A stretch of 64,000 nucleotides of DNA from Bdellovibrio sp. KM01 (GCF_013752535.1 NZ_CP058348.1:1426001-1490000), one strand, 5' to 3'. Numbered from the stretch's first letter, positions 26,695-35,856 are shown. Notes: generated by a model from the sequence alone, not told the origin. Made by a program: numbers and translations.

Positions 26695-26751
26695 GCTCGC
26701 AGTGAAAACATTGCCTAAAAATTCATCTTTTTAGGGAGTGATATTGCGAGC
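26695..26751. repeat. Bulged inverted repeat upstream of tRNA genes
   Basis: Outer arms GCTCGCA / TGCGAGC and inner arms CCTAAAAA / TTTTTAGG form a nested hairpin with an asymmetric bulge. It follows the barrel gene by about 16 bases and could be its terminator or an RNA structure; no classic T-run follows the outer stem. The rest of 26679-26900 shows no gene. Confidence 0.4.
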
Positions 26752-26849
26752 TTAGCTATATTCCGCGCGGCTTTGCTGAGATCTTGTGCAAACTCTCGCC
26801 GCACCCCAAAAAACTCTTAAATATTTTTAAAATACTGCAAGATTTCGTA

Positions 26850-26879
26850 TTGACTTTAACCCCCGCTTAGAACAAATTA
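26850..26879 (+). promoter_or_regulatory. Putative promoter of the tRNA pair
   Basis: TTGACT at 26850 is followed 17-18 bases later by AAATTA/CAAATT, with the tRNA-Lys beginning about 22 bases on. The -35 box is good, the -10 weak. Confidence 0.4.
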
Positions 26880-26900
26880 GCACTTCCTCAAACGGACAGT

Positions 26901-26976
26901 GGTTCGCTAGCTCAGCTGGTAGAGCACTTCACTTTTAATGAAGGGGTCGATGGTTCGAATCCATCGCGAGCCACCA
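26901..26976 (+). tRNA. tRNA-Lys (anticodon TTT)
   Basis: Full cloverleaf with encoded CCA. Acceptor GGTTCGC pairs with GCGAGCC; D arm AGCTCAGCTGGTAGAGC; anticodon stem CTTCA/TGAAG with loop CTTTTAA; T arm GATGGTTCGAATCCATC. Confidence 0.97.
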
Positions 26977-27004
26977 TTTTTTGTTCATTTGATTTTCCCT
27001 GTAC

Positions 27005-27080
27005 GTTCCCATCGTCTAGGGGCCTAGGACACCTCCCTTTCACGGAGGATACAGGGGTTCAAATCCCCTTGGGAACGCCA
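27005..27080 (+). tRNA. tRNA-Glu (anticodon TTC)
   Basis: Full cloverleaf with encoded CCA. Acceptor GTTCCCA pairs with TGGGAAC; anticodon stem CCTCC/GGAGG with loop CTTTCAC; T arm AGGGGTTCAAATCCCCT. It follows tRNA-Lys by 28 bases and is likely in the same primary transcript. Confidence 0.97.
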
Positions 27081-27140
27081 ACTTTTCTCACTGATCATGC
27101 TTCGCTTTCGCTTCGCCTGATTTCGAAAAGTTCCTGATTC

Positions 27141-27159
27141 ACTTCGGCTCCGCCGAAGT
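27141..27159 (+). repeat. Perfect hairpin after tRNA-Glu
   Basis: ACTTCGGC-TCC-GCCGAAGT, an eight-pair stem with a three-base loop. It stands just before the terminator hairpin and after a looser AACTTTTC / GAAAAGTT repeat, making a stack of hairpins behind the tRNA pair. Confidence 0.7.
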
Positions 27160-27165
27160 AGTATT

Positions 27166-27192
27166 AAAACCGATCTGACGATCGGTTTTTTT
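27166..27192 (+). terminator. Rho-independent terminator of tRNA-Lys/tRNA-Glu transcript
   Basis: Stem AAAACCGATC / GATCGGTTTT with loop TGAC and a run of T residues. It lies about 85 bases after tRNA-Glu. Confidence 0.9.
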
Positions 27193-27276
27193 ATTTTCTG
27201 CATCTGCTTTTTAAAGCATCAAACCTAGACAAAAAAACATCTGCAAATAAACTGTCCTCTTAGCAAAGGACATAAA

Positions 27277-27750
27277 ATGAAACTACTTTCTCAAATCATC
27301 ATCCTTATCGCCATTGCGGTTCCGGCTTTTGCATTAACTACGGGTGAAACGCTGCCTGCGTTCCAAATCCAAAATCAATTTGAAGAACCGGCGGAATTAA
27401 ATAAAGAAACCAAATGGATTCTTTTTAGTAGTGATATGAACGCTGCTAAGATGCTATCAGAGTACTTAAATGAAAATGCATCAAAGCTCGATCTGACGAA
27501 AACCCTCATTATCTCTGACATTTCTAAAATGCCGGGGCTTGTTTCTAAGATGTTCGCGATTCCGAAAATGAAAAAGTATAATTTCAAATTAGCTTTAGAC
27601 AAAACCGGGGAGACAACTAAAGAATGGCCTCGTAAAGAAGGCCATCTGGTCATCATCAAAATGTCGGAGTTGAAAATTGAATCAATAGAAGAGCTCAATT
27701 CCAAAGAAGCCATCGCCACTTTCTTCAAAGAAAAGATCCCTGCAAGGTAG
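27277..27750 (+). CDS. Periplasmic thioredoxin-fold-like protein without visible CxxC
   Basis: 157 residues with signal peptide MKLLSQIIILIAIAVPAFA. GETLPAFQIQNQFEE followed by KWILFSSDMNAAKML copies the start of AhpC/TSA- or YtfJ-like thioredoxin-fold proteins, yet there is no Cys where a peroxidatic or CxxC site would be. TLIISDISKMPGLVSKMF and LDKTGETTKEWP continue the same fold. Possibly a non-redox carrier. AAAGGA precedes the ATG. Confidence 0.75.
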   Translation: MKLLSQIIILIAIAVPAFALTTGETLPAFQIQNQFEEPAELNKETKWILFSSDMNAAKMLSEYLNENASKLDLTKTLIISDISKMPGLVSKMFAIPKMKKYNFKLALDKTGETTKEWPRKEGHLVIIKMSELKIESIEELNSKEAIATFFKEKIPAR

Positions 27751-27797
27751 CCTTAACAACTAGATTAAAAAAAACCTGTGATGAGCAGGGGAATTCT

Positions 27798-28097
27798 TTA
27801 GTTCTTTTCGCAAGACATCCGCGCGACTTTACAAAACGATATGACAGTCTGATCCTGACAGCGGGCGATTGCTTCCTCACGGGCCTCGGCTTCGCTCTTA
27901 GCTGTCGCATACACTCTCTTGCCATTTGAGCCCACCATCGTGCATGTATAGGTGCCCACAAGCTTCGGAGTGTCTCCGGACCAGTCTACCGCCAAAGTGC
28001 CTTTTGTATCTGGCTTGTTGGGATCGATGACCTTCATGCCTGCGCAACCCATAAGTAAATTAGACAGAATAAAAACAACCAGCGACGCTTTCACCAT
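27798..28097 (-). CDS. Small lipoprotein of unknown function
   Basis: 99 residues from ATG 28097. The lipobox LLMGC follows a short hydrophobic signal (LVVFILSN). The mature part has four further Cys (YTCTMV, IARCQDQ, ISFCKVA, MSCEKN), probably forming two disulfides, and the pattern AKSEAEAREEAIARC seen in small DUF-type envelope proteins. No known function. It is convergent with the preceding gene. Confidence 0.8.
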   Translation of the reverse strand: MVKASLVVFILSNLLMGCAGMKVIDPNKPDTKGTLAVDWSGDTPKLVGTYTCTMVGSNGKRVYATAKSEAEAREEAIARCQDQTVISFCKVARMSCEKN

Positions 28098-28212
28098 TCC
28101 GTGCCCCTTAATCCGTTGTTGGCGTGAAGTCCTAAGTATAGGGGAGTCTTGTGTGCTTCTCAAATGAAACGGCCCTGGATCCAGGGGGGGAAATTTAATG
28201 AGACGGTTATAT

Positions 28213-28243
28213 AAAAAAAGCCCACGTTTAGGGTGGGCTTTTT
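28213..28243. terminator. Terminator behind purA (bidirectional form)
   Basis: AAAAAGCCCAC pairs with GTGGGCTTTTT around a seven-base loop. Flanking A and T runs allow function on both strands; on the minus strand it follows purA, which ends at 28266. Confidence 0.88.
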
Positions 28244-28265
28244 GATTTAGATTTTTAAATAAACT

Positions 28266-29576
<1,311 letters not shown>

Positions 29577-29639
29577 TCAAAAGCGCGATGAGCGCCCGGG
29601 ACATGACGATAGGAAGCCGGGGTTTAAATGTCAAATTTT

Positions 29640-30623
29640 CTATTTGTCAAAAGGCGTAGCCCCGTACCAAGGCGCTCTTGGCGGGAGAGTGTCAGAGGTG
29701 CTGCCGTCCACAAAAAAGGCCATGAGCTTATTTGCTGCAACCTGACTCGCTTTAAAGAACGCATCTTCCGTATTTGCTCCAATGTGCGGAGTCACCACCA
29801 CTTTCGGGTAACCAAGCAAATTGGACGTCTTAGAAAGAGGCTCCTTCTCGAAGACATCCAAGCCTACCGAGCGCAACCAGCCGTTTCCTAAAGCCTCACA
29901 CAGGTCATTCTCATTAATAACCGATCCGCGAGACGTGTTTACCAGAACAATGCCGCGGTGAATGTATTCAAAGTGTGAACGGTCCAGCATATGCTCAGTT
30001 TCCAAAGTTTTTGGAACGTGAAAGCTTATAACATCTGCTGACTTCAAAACTTCTTCATAGCTTAAACGCGGGATGTTCAAGCGCTCAAAATTTTCATCCG
30101 CAGCGTAAGGATCGAAAGCCACGACATTCATGCCGAAAGCTTGAGCAAACTCTGCAACGCGGGAGCCAATTCTTCCTAAGCCGATAATTCCATAGGTGCG
30201 ACCAGAAAGTTCTATTCCTGTGATGAGATCGCGTTTCCATTCGCCATCTTTGACCATTTTTTGAGCAGGAATAAGGTTGTTCACACAAGCAAGCACCAAA
30301 CCCCAAGTCAGTTGCGCTGCAGATTGAACGTTCGCAGTGGGAGTGTGCATCACGGTGATGCCCCATTTTTCGGTGGCAGCCAGATCGATATGATCAAAGC
30401 CGCTGGTGCAAGTGATGATCAGTTGCAGTTGACGGGCTTTTTGTAAAAGCTCGTCGTTAATAACAGTGCGACTGCGGATGATTAAAGCGTGGGCAGAAAC
30501 CAAATGCTCCAAAGGCAGATGAATATGACTGTCGCTGCGAATGACTTCGAAGTTTTCATTCTGTTGTAAGTAAAGGAAGCTATCTTGAGCGAAGCGATCT
30601 GTGATTAAGATTTTTTTCTTCAT
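29640..30623 (-). CDS. D-2-hydroxyacid dehydrogenase, SerA-type
   Basis: 327 residues from ATG 30623, which overlaps the aminotransferase stop as ATGA. NAD-binding YGIIGLGRIGSRVAEFA (GxGxxG), catalytic Arg in LVNTSRGSVINE, Glu in VFEKEPL, and His in VTPHIGANTEDAF mark a D-isomer 2-hydroxyacid dehydrogenase. There is no C-terminal ACT domain, so if it is phosphoglycerate dehydrogenase it is the short, serine-insensitive kind. Coupling to a class V aminotransferase supports the serine pathway: 3-phosphoglycerate to 3-phosphohydroxypyruvate. Glyoxylate or hydroxypyruvate reduction are alternatives. Confidence 0.9.
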   Translation of the reverse strand: MKKKILITDRFAQDSFLYLQQNENFEVIRSDSHIHLPLEHLVSAHALIIRSRTVINDELLQKARQLQLIITCTSGFDHIDLAATEKWGITVMHTPTANVQSAAQLTWGLVLACVNNLIPAQKMVKDGEWKRDLITGIELSGRTYGIIGLGRIGSRVAEFAQAFGMNVVAFDPYAADENFERLNIPRLSYEEVLKSADVISFHVPKTLETEHMLDRSHFEYIHRGIVLVNTSRGSVINENDLCEALGNGWLRSVGLDVFEKEPLSKTSNLLGYPKVVVTPHIGANTEDAFFKASQVAANKLMAFFVDGSTSDTLPPRAPWYGATPFDK

Positions 30624-31786
30624 GGATTTTGCTCCAACCACTGTTTGCCTTCATCCACCACGACGGAAATTTGTTCCAGAGTCAAAGAGCCTGGATCGAA
30701 CTTACGTAAAACCTGTCCCAAATTGTCGATCAGCTTTAAAAGCTCGTGATCTTGAATATATCCCATGTGACCCACGCGAATAATTTTACCCTTCGCTTGA
30801 TCTTGGCCACCCATGATCGTGATGTTGTGGGATTGCTCAAGCTCCAAGCGAATTTTTTGGCCATCCATGGATTGCGGAACGACCAGGGCCGTCACTGAAT
30901 CACTTGGAGATTTTGCATACAGAGTGAAACCCAATTTCTGAGCGAAAATACGGGTAAATTCAGCTCTGCGGTGAATGGTGTGGAACAAACTTTCCAAGCC
31001 TTGCTTGTTGATCAAATTTAAAACCACATCCAAGGCACGAGTGATCGCCACATTCGAAGAAAAGAAAGTTTCGCCAGCCGCATTGGCCTTTTTTTCTTTG
31101 CGTACGTCATAGTAAAATCTGGGGCATTTTGCCGAATCAAAATAGCCTTGAGCTTTTTTAGAAAAAGAAATGAAAGCCATGCCTGTTGGAAGCATAAAGG
31201 CTTTTTGTGAGCCCGCGACCAAACCGTCAATTTTCCACGCATCCATCGGCAGGGGATAGGCTCCCAAAGCCGTGATCGCATCCACCAGGAACAGCGTTTG
31301 AGAATGCTGGGAAACGATTTCAGAAATTTCCTTGATCGGGTGAGCGACCGCTGTCGAGGTTTCGCAGGCCTGGCACAGAACCGCACGAGTCTCTGGGAAA
31401 CGTTTCAAGTGATCGGCGACGGATTCAGGCTTTACAGCCTCGCCCCAGGGAACATTGATGATAGAAACTTCGGCGCCAAATGTTTTCGCCATTTCTGCCC
31501 AACGCTCACCAAATTTTCCAGACACGATTGCCAATACTTTATCACCCGGAGAGATCACGTTGACGAGCAGTGCTTCCATACCGCCAGAACCTGTGCAGCT
31601 TAAAAGATAAACATCTTCTTTCGTTTGGAAAATCTGGCGAATGCCCTCTAAAACGCGTTTCAAAATCACGTCAAATTCAGGAGTGCGATGATGAATCATC
31701 GGCAATGCCAAGGCTTTACGCACCTCAGGATGAAGGTTTACGGGACCCGGCGCCAACAAGCTGTATTCATCATTGAAAGTAGTCAT
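30620..31786 (-). CDS. Class V aminotransferase (serine-pathway, SerC/AGAT-like)
   Basis: 388 residues. Starts near SLLAPGPVNLHPEV and IHHRTPEFD, the class V signature of alanine-glyoxylate/serine-pyruvate/phosphoserine aminotransferases. LLSCTGSGGMEALL holds the phosphate-binding part; FLVDAITALGAYPLPMD gives the PLP-contacting Asp, and VAGSQKAFMLPTG the PLP Lys. Translation is coupled (ATGA) to the dehydrogenase gene, so I infer the transamination step of serine synthesis. It is not the usual SerC subfamily. Its start is only 44 bases from the divergent lptE start. Confidence 0.9.
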   Translation of the reverse strand: MTTFNDEYSLLAPGPVNLHPEVRKALALPMIHHRTPEFDVILKRVLEGIRQIFQTKEDVYLLSCTGSGGMEALLVNVISPGDKVLAIVSGKFGERWAEMAKTFGAEVSIINVPWGEAVKPESVADHLKRFPETRAVLCQACETSTAVAHPIKEISEIVSQHSQTLFLVDAITALGAYPLPMDAWKIDGLVAGSQKAFMLPTGMAFISFSKKAQGYFDSAKCPRFYYDVRKEKKANAAGETFFSSNVAITRALDVVLNLINKQGLESLFHTIHRRAEFTRIFAQKLGFTLYAKSPSDSVTALVVPQSMDGQKIRLELEQSHNITIMGGQDQAKGKIIRVGHMGYIQDHELLKLIDNLGQVLRKFDPGSLTLEQISVVVDEGKQWLEQNP

Positions 31787-31830
31787 TTTTCTTCCTTGAT
31801 CTCTTCCTTAATTTATACTCAACTGGGTCG

Positions 31831-32421
31831 GTGGACGCAATATTTAAAGGCTCTCGCAGCATTCTGATTCTCTCTCTACTTTGCCTACAGCTTCTTTCGG
31901 GTTGTGCTTATCATTTGGGCGTGGCCAGCAGAACAATTCCGGGCGGGTACAAACAGATTTCTGTTCCAGTTTTCAAAAATAAATCTCAAGAACCGGGACT
32001 TGAAGTCGCGTTTACCAATGGTTTGATTCACGAATTTCAGCGCTCTCGTGTGGCACGTGTTGTGGACAACTCACTTTCAGAAGTGGCTGTGATGGGAACC
32101 ATCGACAATGTCAGTTATTTGCCTGGCGCAAAACGAGTAGCTGGTGACTCTTCGACTTTTCTTCCTAAAGGAACAGTTGTCGCATCAGAGTATCGTATTC
32201 TTCTGACAGTAACTGTCAAAGTTGTGAGACAAGCTGATGGTACGCAGTTGTGGGCGGGAAGCTTCACGGGTGAGCGTACTTATGCAGCACCTCAGGTAAC
32301 GCTTGCTGGCGTAAACTCGGTGGATCCTCTTTACAATCTGTCAGCCCGAAGGCAAAACATTGACCTTATGGCGAACGATCTCATGCTTGAAGCTCACGAT
32401 CGTATTACAGAGAATTTTTAG
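31831..32421 (+). CDS. lptE: LPS-assembly lipoprotein LptE
   Basis: 196 residues, GTG start. Signal and lipobox LLSGC with Cys25, then AYHLGVASRTIPGGYKQISVPVFKN, which is the LptE/RlpB family opening (Y.L......p....I.VP.F.N). Later FQRSRVARVVDNSLSEVAVMGTI and LTVTVKVVRQADG complete the fold. LptE plugs the LptD barrel and helps place LPS in the outer leaflet. The GTG has no good ribosome site, and a TATACT box lies only 11 bases upstream. holA follows after three bases. Confidence 0.88.
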   Translation: MDAIFKGSRSILILSLLCLQLLSGCAYHLGVASRTIPGGYKQISVPVFKNKSQEPGLEVAFTNGLIHEFQRSRVARVVDNSLSEVAVMGTIDNVSYLPGAKRVAGDSSTFLPKGTVVASEYRILLTVTVKVVRQADGTQLWAGSFTGERTYAAPQVTLAGVNSVDPLYNLSARRQNIDLMANDLMLEAHDRITENF

Positions 32422-32424
32422 ACG

Positions 32425-33426
32425 ATGGCATTAATTGATTCACAAAAATTTTATAAGGACTTGGAAAAGGGCAACCTTGCTCCAATGTACTTCTTGTTCG
32501 GTGAAGAACCGTATTTGTTGAATCAAAGTGTCGAACGTTTCAAATACGCTGTGCTGACTGAAGGCGCGATCGATTTCAATTACAGCCTGTTTTACGCAAG
32601 TGACGCTGATATCGTTCAAGTTCGTGACGCTGTTGAAACTCTGCCGATGATGGCGCCACGTCGTTTGGTGATCCTGAAGGAAGCGCAAGAACTCACCGAC
32701 AAAGAATGGTCGCAACTGGAACCCTTGATCGAGGAGCCAGTGGATAGCACGTGCTTTGTGATCTTAGCTTCACGCGTGGATAAGCGTAAAAAACAAATCC
32801 GCCAACTTTTGGACAAAGCCGAATGTGTCGAGTTCAAGAAACCTTACGAAAACCAAGTTCCTTCGTGGATCAACTACATCGCTGAAACTTTGGGTTTGAA
32901 AATCTCCAACGACGCAATTCATTTGCTGCACAAATTGGTCGGACATCACCTGACTGAAATCGAAGCCGAGTTGAAAAAGCTGGGGGAGTTCGTCGAAGGT
33001 GCTCGCCGTATCGAAGTGCAAGATGTCGCGCAAGTGGTGTCTCGCTCTAAAGAAGAAAGTGTTTTTGATTTCACCAAAGCTGTGGGTCTGAATGATCGCG
33101 TGAAGGCACTCGAGTACCTGGTTCATCTTTTGGATCAAGGGCAAAACGAAATCGGTATTATCTCTTTGGTGGCCCGCCATATTCGTATTTTGCTTGCGGT
33201 TAAGAAGGGGATGGAGGAAGGCCTGCACGGAGCAAAGCTTGCTCACTATGCCCAGGTTCCTCCCTATTTCCTTGAGAACTACAGCGAGCAAGCTCGCCTG
33301 TGGACTGCAAAAAAATTAGAGCAAACCATGGTCGTTTTGTCTGAGACTGACAAGGCTCTAAAATCATCACCACTTTCCAGCCACATTTGGCTAGAGAATA
33401 TGGTCCTAAAAACCTGCACGGCTTAA
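32425..33426 (+). CDS. holA: DNA polymerase III delta subunit
   Basis: 333 residues. N-terminal MYFLFGEEPYLLNQSVERFK corresponds to the P-loop-like start of HolA; MAPRRLVILKEAQEL, VILASRVDKRKKQIRQL, LGLKISNDAIHLLHKLVGHHL and ESVFDFTKAVG are all family-typical, and the C-terminal helical domain is complete. Delta opens the beta clamp within the clamp loader. lptE-holA adjacency is common in proteobacteria. Its stop codon TAA is the first three bases of the left arm of a palindrome. Confidence 0.95.
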   Translation: MALIDSQKFYKDLEKGNLAPMYFLFGEEPYLLNQSVERFKYAVLTEGAIDFNYSLFYASDADIVQVRDAVETLPMMAPRRLVILKEAQELTDKEWSQLEPLIEEPVDSTCFVILASRVDKRKKQIRQLLDKAECVEFKKPYENQVPSWINYIAETLGLKISNDAIHLLHKLVGHHLTEIEAELKKLGEFVEGARRIEVQDVAQVVSRSKEESVFDFTKAVGLNDRVKALEYLVHLLDQGQNEIGIISLVARHIRILLAVKKGMEEGLHGAKLAHYAQVPPYFLENYSEQARLWTAKKLEQTMVVLSETDKALKSSPLSSHIWLENMVLKTCTA

Positions 33427-33549
33427 TTTCAGTGAAAAAGGTCCAACTGCTGCGTTGTCGGGCGGCTTTCTCGCTTCAGCGTGCCTGGGGCACGCCTGCG
33501 CGGCGCGTGCCTTCTCCGCCTTGCATTTGGGCCTTTTTGACTGAAATTA
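33424..33549. repeat. 126-base palindromic element directly behind holA
   Basis: End arms TAATTTCAGTGAAAAAGG.. (33424-33446) and the complement at 33527-33549 match at 21 of 23 positions. The inside is GC-rich with a perfect hairpin GCGTGCC-TGG-GGCACGC (33479-33495). The left arm overlaps the holA stop. No T-run follows, so it does not look like a simple terminator. The rest of the gap to 33736 holds the short hairpin at 33567 and no gene. Looks like a REP/MITE-type element. Confidence 0.8.
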
Positions 33550-33566
33550 CCTTTTTAGTTTGTGCG

Positions 33567-33590
33567 GTGTAGACACCGAAGCGGTGTTTT
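33567..33590. repeat. Short hairpin repeat, GTGTAGACACCG-AAG-CGGTGT
   Basis: ACACCG-AAG-CGGTGT hairpin. The twelve bases GTGTAGACACCG recur in reverse complement at 56301-56312, and a close relative lies at 57285-57302 inside the HNH gene. Confidence 0.65.
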
Positions 33591-33736
33591 GATTTATTCT
33601 CATTTTGAGACGTCAAATAACTAGTGGTCGCAGTGACACCTTTTGTTCTTCCATGAAGTTCTTCTGTTTATATTCATTCTGGTTTGATTAGCACGGCATA
33701 GCTCTTGAAATGAAGCCTCACTATATGGAGGCTTCT

Positions 33737-34231
33737 ATGAAACAGGTTATTGCTGCTATCGTTATGGTTTTATCTGTACCGACAATCTCAATGGCAACGG
33801 CGATGTCTCCAGAAAGATCCAGATGCTGGTCGATGGAAACATCGTTAGATAGTTATAAGGCCTGGAGTAAATCCTACAGTAAGTTTAAGGCCGAGGAACT
33901 GAACCTTGATGAGGCGACGCGATTTGATCTAAAGCAAAAGGCCTTAACAAAGGTTGTGATGTTAACTGAAGACTTCGCTAAACAAGCCCAAGTGAAAGCG
34001 CCCGTGAATTTAATTACTCAAGCAAAAGATCTGATCACAGAGACCAAAGCTGGTCACATTCCGCGGGCTTCAGCCGTAAAAATTATGACTTCAGGCTTAG
34101 AGCGATTTGAAGAAAAAATGGGTGAGATGATCAATAGAGCTGAAACTGACAATCAAGAGTGTTTCATGAAAGAAAGAGTCATTTATACCGAAAAAGATTC
34201 TGCTATAAAGTCTTCCAAAGCTGTTAACTAG
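33737..34231 (+). CDS. Exported helical protein of unknown function
   Basis: 164 residues from ATG 33737, preceded by TGGAGG. Signal peptide MKQVIAAIVMVLSVPTISMA. The mature protein is predicted helical and Lys/Glu-rich (SKSYSKFKAEELNLDEATRFDLKQ) with two Cys, one near each end (SRCWSM and QECFMK), perhaps disulfide-bonded. I do not recognise it. It is followed within about 10-40 bases by the retropepsin-like gene and may be cotranscribed with it. Confidence 0.75.
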   Translation: MKQVIAAIVMVLSVPTISMATAMSPERSRCWSMETSLDSYKAWSKSYSKFKAEELNLDEATRFDLKQKALTKVVMLTEDFAKQAQVKAPVNLITQAKDLITETKAGHIPRASAVKIMTSGLERFEEKMGEMINRAETDNQECFMKERVIYTEKDSAIKSSKAVN

Positions 34232-34269
34232 GATTAAAAGTTATTCTTAATTTAAAGTTATTCCTTTTA

Positions 34270-35097
34270 TTGATTACATCAGTAGCGGTTTCCCACTCGG
34301 AAGCCGCAATGCCTATTTTAATAGATCAATCCGGCCTATTTCCCCAAATCGAATGCTCAATCCAAGAGATCCGTGGATTGTGCGCTCTGGATTTAGGAGC
34401 AGAAAACACTTTCATTTCAGCGAGAGCCGCCAAAGGCTTAAAAATCACCGGCGAGCAATCCATGCAAACCCTTGGCGGGATCGAAACATATCCCACAGTA
34501 GAAATTAAATCGTTAAAAATAGGCGGCGAACAGCTAGCCCAAAACTTTAAATCTTTAGTGCAACTAGAAATCCCAACAACCTCAGGCCAAGAACTGATCG
34601 GCACCATTGGAGCCGATGCCATCAAAGACAAAACCCTCATCATCGATAACGTTAGAATCCTGTCAACATCAGCAGCAATTTACATCAACCCAACCCAAGA
34701 ACAATTGAAGCCTTTCAAAACCACAGGCAAATTGATCCCGGCAAAACGTCCCATCATAGAAATCAAAATAGGCAACAAAATCGCTAAAGCCTTAATAGAC
34801 ACCCACGCCCAAAGCGCAGTAACCGGTACCTTCGTAAAAAACAACCCCGAGCTATTCCAACTATTAGGCCGCGAGCAAAAAACCGACATAGCAGGCTTCA
34901 CAAAGTCCTATATGATGGCCCAACCCACAGCACAAATCTGCATCCAAAACCAATGCACAAAAAACCTATGGCCCTACATGGTCATACCACCCCAAGAAAA
35001 CATAGATATCATCCTAGGCATAGACTACATCCAACAATACACCTGGCTCCTATCTCCAAGGAACGCCACCTTTTCCGCAATCATAAAGAAAAAATAG
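34270..35097 (+). CDS. Secreted two-lobed retropepsin-like protein; start uncertain
   Basis: 275 residues from TTG 34270. Two similar halves each contain an aspartic-protease-like turn: ALDLGAENTFIS (Asp41) and ALIDTHAQSAVTG (Asp177), each preceded by a strand of the PIIEIKIG type. Neither is the standard D-T/S-G, so activity is uncertain. A TTG start truncates the signal to ITSVAVSHSEA; extending upstream to an ATT at 34243 gives a full hydrophobic signal (LNLKLFLLLITSVAVSHSEA), with AGGA nine bases before it. Base use is markedly A/C-rich and G-poor on the coding strand, unlike neighbours. It could be a periplasmic peptidase or a binding protein. Confidence 0.75.
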   Translation: MITSVAVSHSEAAMPILIDQSGLFPQIECSIQEIRGLCALDLGAENTFISARAAKGLKITGEQSMQTLGGIETYPTVEIKSLKIGGEQLAQNFKSLVQLEIPTTSGQELIGTIGADAIKDKTLIIDNVRILSTSAAIYINPTQEQLKPFKTTGKLIPAKRPIIEIKIGNKIAKALIDTHAQSAVTGTFVKNNPELFQLLGREQKTDIAGFTKSYMMAQPTAQICIQNQCTKNLWPYMVIPPQENIDIILGIDYIQQYTWLLSPRNATFSAIIKKK

Positions 35098-35168
35098 ATC
35101 CTCTTAATTCATTTCCCAAAAATTGAAATCAGAACTTCGAACCTAGCAAAGCAGCCGAAGTTCATTTC

Positions 35169-35354
35169 CACTTTGAACAAGAATCCTGTTCTTGGGCTTG
35201 GCTGTGGGGAGGGACGCGTGTGCAGCGACCTCCGTCGGCGCAGGATGCGCGAACCCGCCAAAGGCGGGCGACGGTGAGCCCGGATGGCGTGTCGCGGAAC
35301 ACGCGTCCCTCCCCACAGCCAAACCCAAGCACCGCGAACCACCGTCTCAAAGTG
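35169..35354. repeat. Long palindromic element, copy 2 (core shared with 7577-7760)
   Basis: Main arms 35191-35229 and 35291-35329 pair at 36 of 39 positions (GGCTGTGGGGAGGGACGCGT type), with short outer arms CACTTTGA / TCAAAGTG. The core 35225-35296 matches copy 1's core in inverse orientation: CGACACGCCATCCGGGCTCA is identical, and GCGACCTCCGT plus GGCGC also match. The arms outside the core are unrelated between copies. It fills most of the 308-base gap 35098-35406, where no gene is seen. Confidence 0.8.
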
Positions 35355-35406
35355 AGACAAAGAAACAAGACTGCATTGAAAGAGTCAAAATTCCGATAAG
35401 CACTCC

Positions 35407-35799
35407 ATGGCAGCAGACTTTCAGAAAATCAACATTCCAACGATAGAGGACAAAGCCGGTGGCTTCCGCCGTCAGTATCCGCGTCGTGTGATGAAACGCA
35501 AAATAGGCGTCCTGTGTGACGGTTCCTATTTTATCGTGGAATCTGGAGAGATCGGTGAAGGTGGTATGTCGATTATTTCCGATTATCTGCTCAATGAAGG
35601 TGACGAAGTCGTCGTGAGCTTTCAAATCCCTCAGGGGGATTTCGTGTTTCTGCGTGGGGTGGTTCGTTCCACACAAAAAAAGCAGGGTGACGCGACGGTC
35701 ACCCATGGTCTTAGCTTTAGCAATATTAACTTTGCTACTAAAAGACAAATTCGCGCCTTTGTATCAGCGCGAACTCATTCCTCTTCTCAAGCTGCTTAA
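35407..35799 (+). CDS. PilZ-domain protein
   Basis: 130 residues, mostly one PilZ domain. The first c-di-GMP box is present as RRQYPRR (RxxxR type). The second, normally D/N-x-S-x-x-G, reads EIGEGGMS, with Glu and Gly in place of Asp and Ser, so binding may be weakened or lost. The strands VVVSFQIPQGDFVFLRGVV follow. Likely a cytoplasmic c-di-GMP responder or a degenerate relative. Convergent with rpsT. Confidence 0.85.
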   Translation: MAADFQKINIPTIEDKAGGFRRQYPRRVMKRKIGVLCDGSYFIVESGEIGEGGMSIISDYLLNEGDEVVVSFQIPQGDFVFLRGVVRSTQKKQGDATVTHGLSFSNINFATKRQIRAFVSARTHSSSQAA

Positions 35800-35800
35800 A

Positions 35801-35827
35801 TAGAAAAGGGCGACTCAAAGGTCACCC
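35801..35827 (-). terminator. Terminator of rpsT
   Basis: Read on the minus strand: GGGTGAC, loop, GTCGCCC with one G-U pair, then TTTTCTATTT. It lies 30 bases behind the rpsT stop. Confidence 0.7.
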
Positions 35828-35856
35828 AATTTCTAACTCAAAATTTTAAGCCGGAA

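Noticed and set aside
35192-35446. Frames on both strands in the 35.2-kb palindrome
   Set aside because: Arise from repeat sequence, not supported by start sites or composition.
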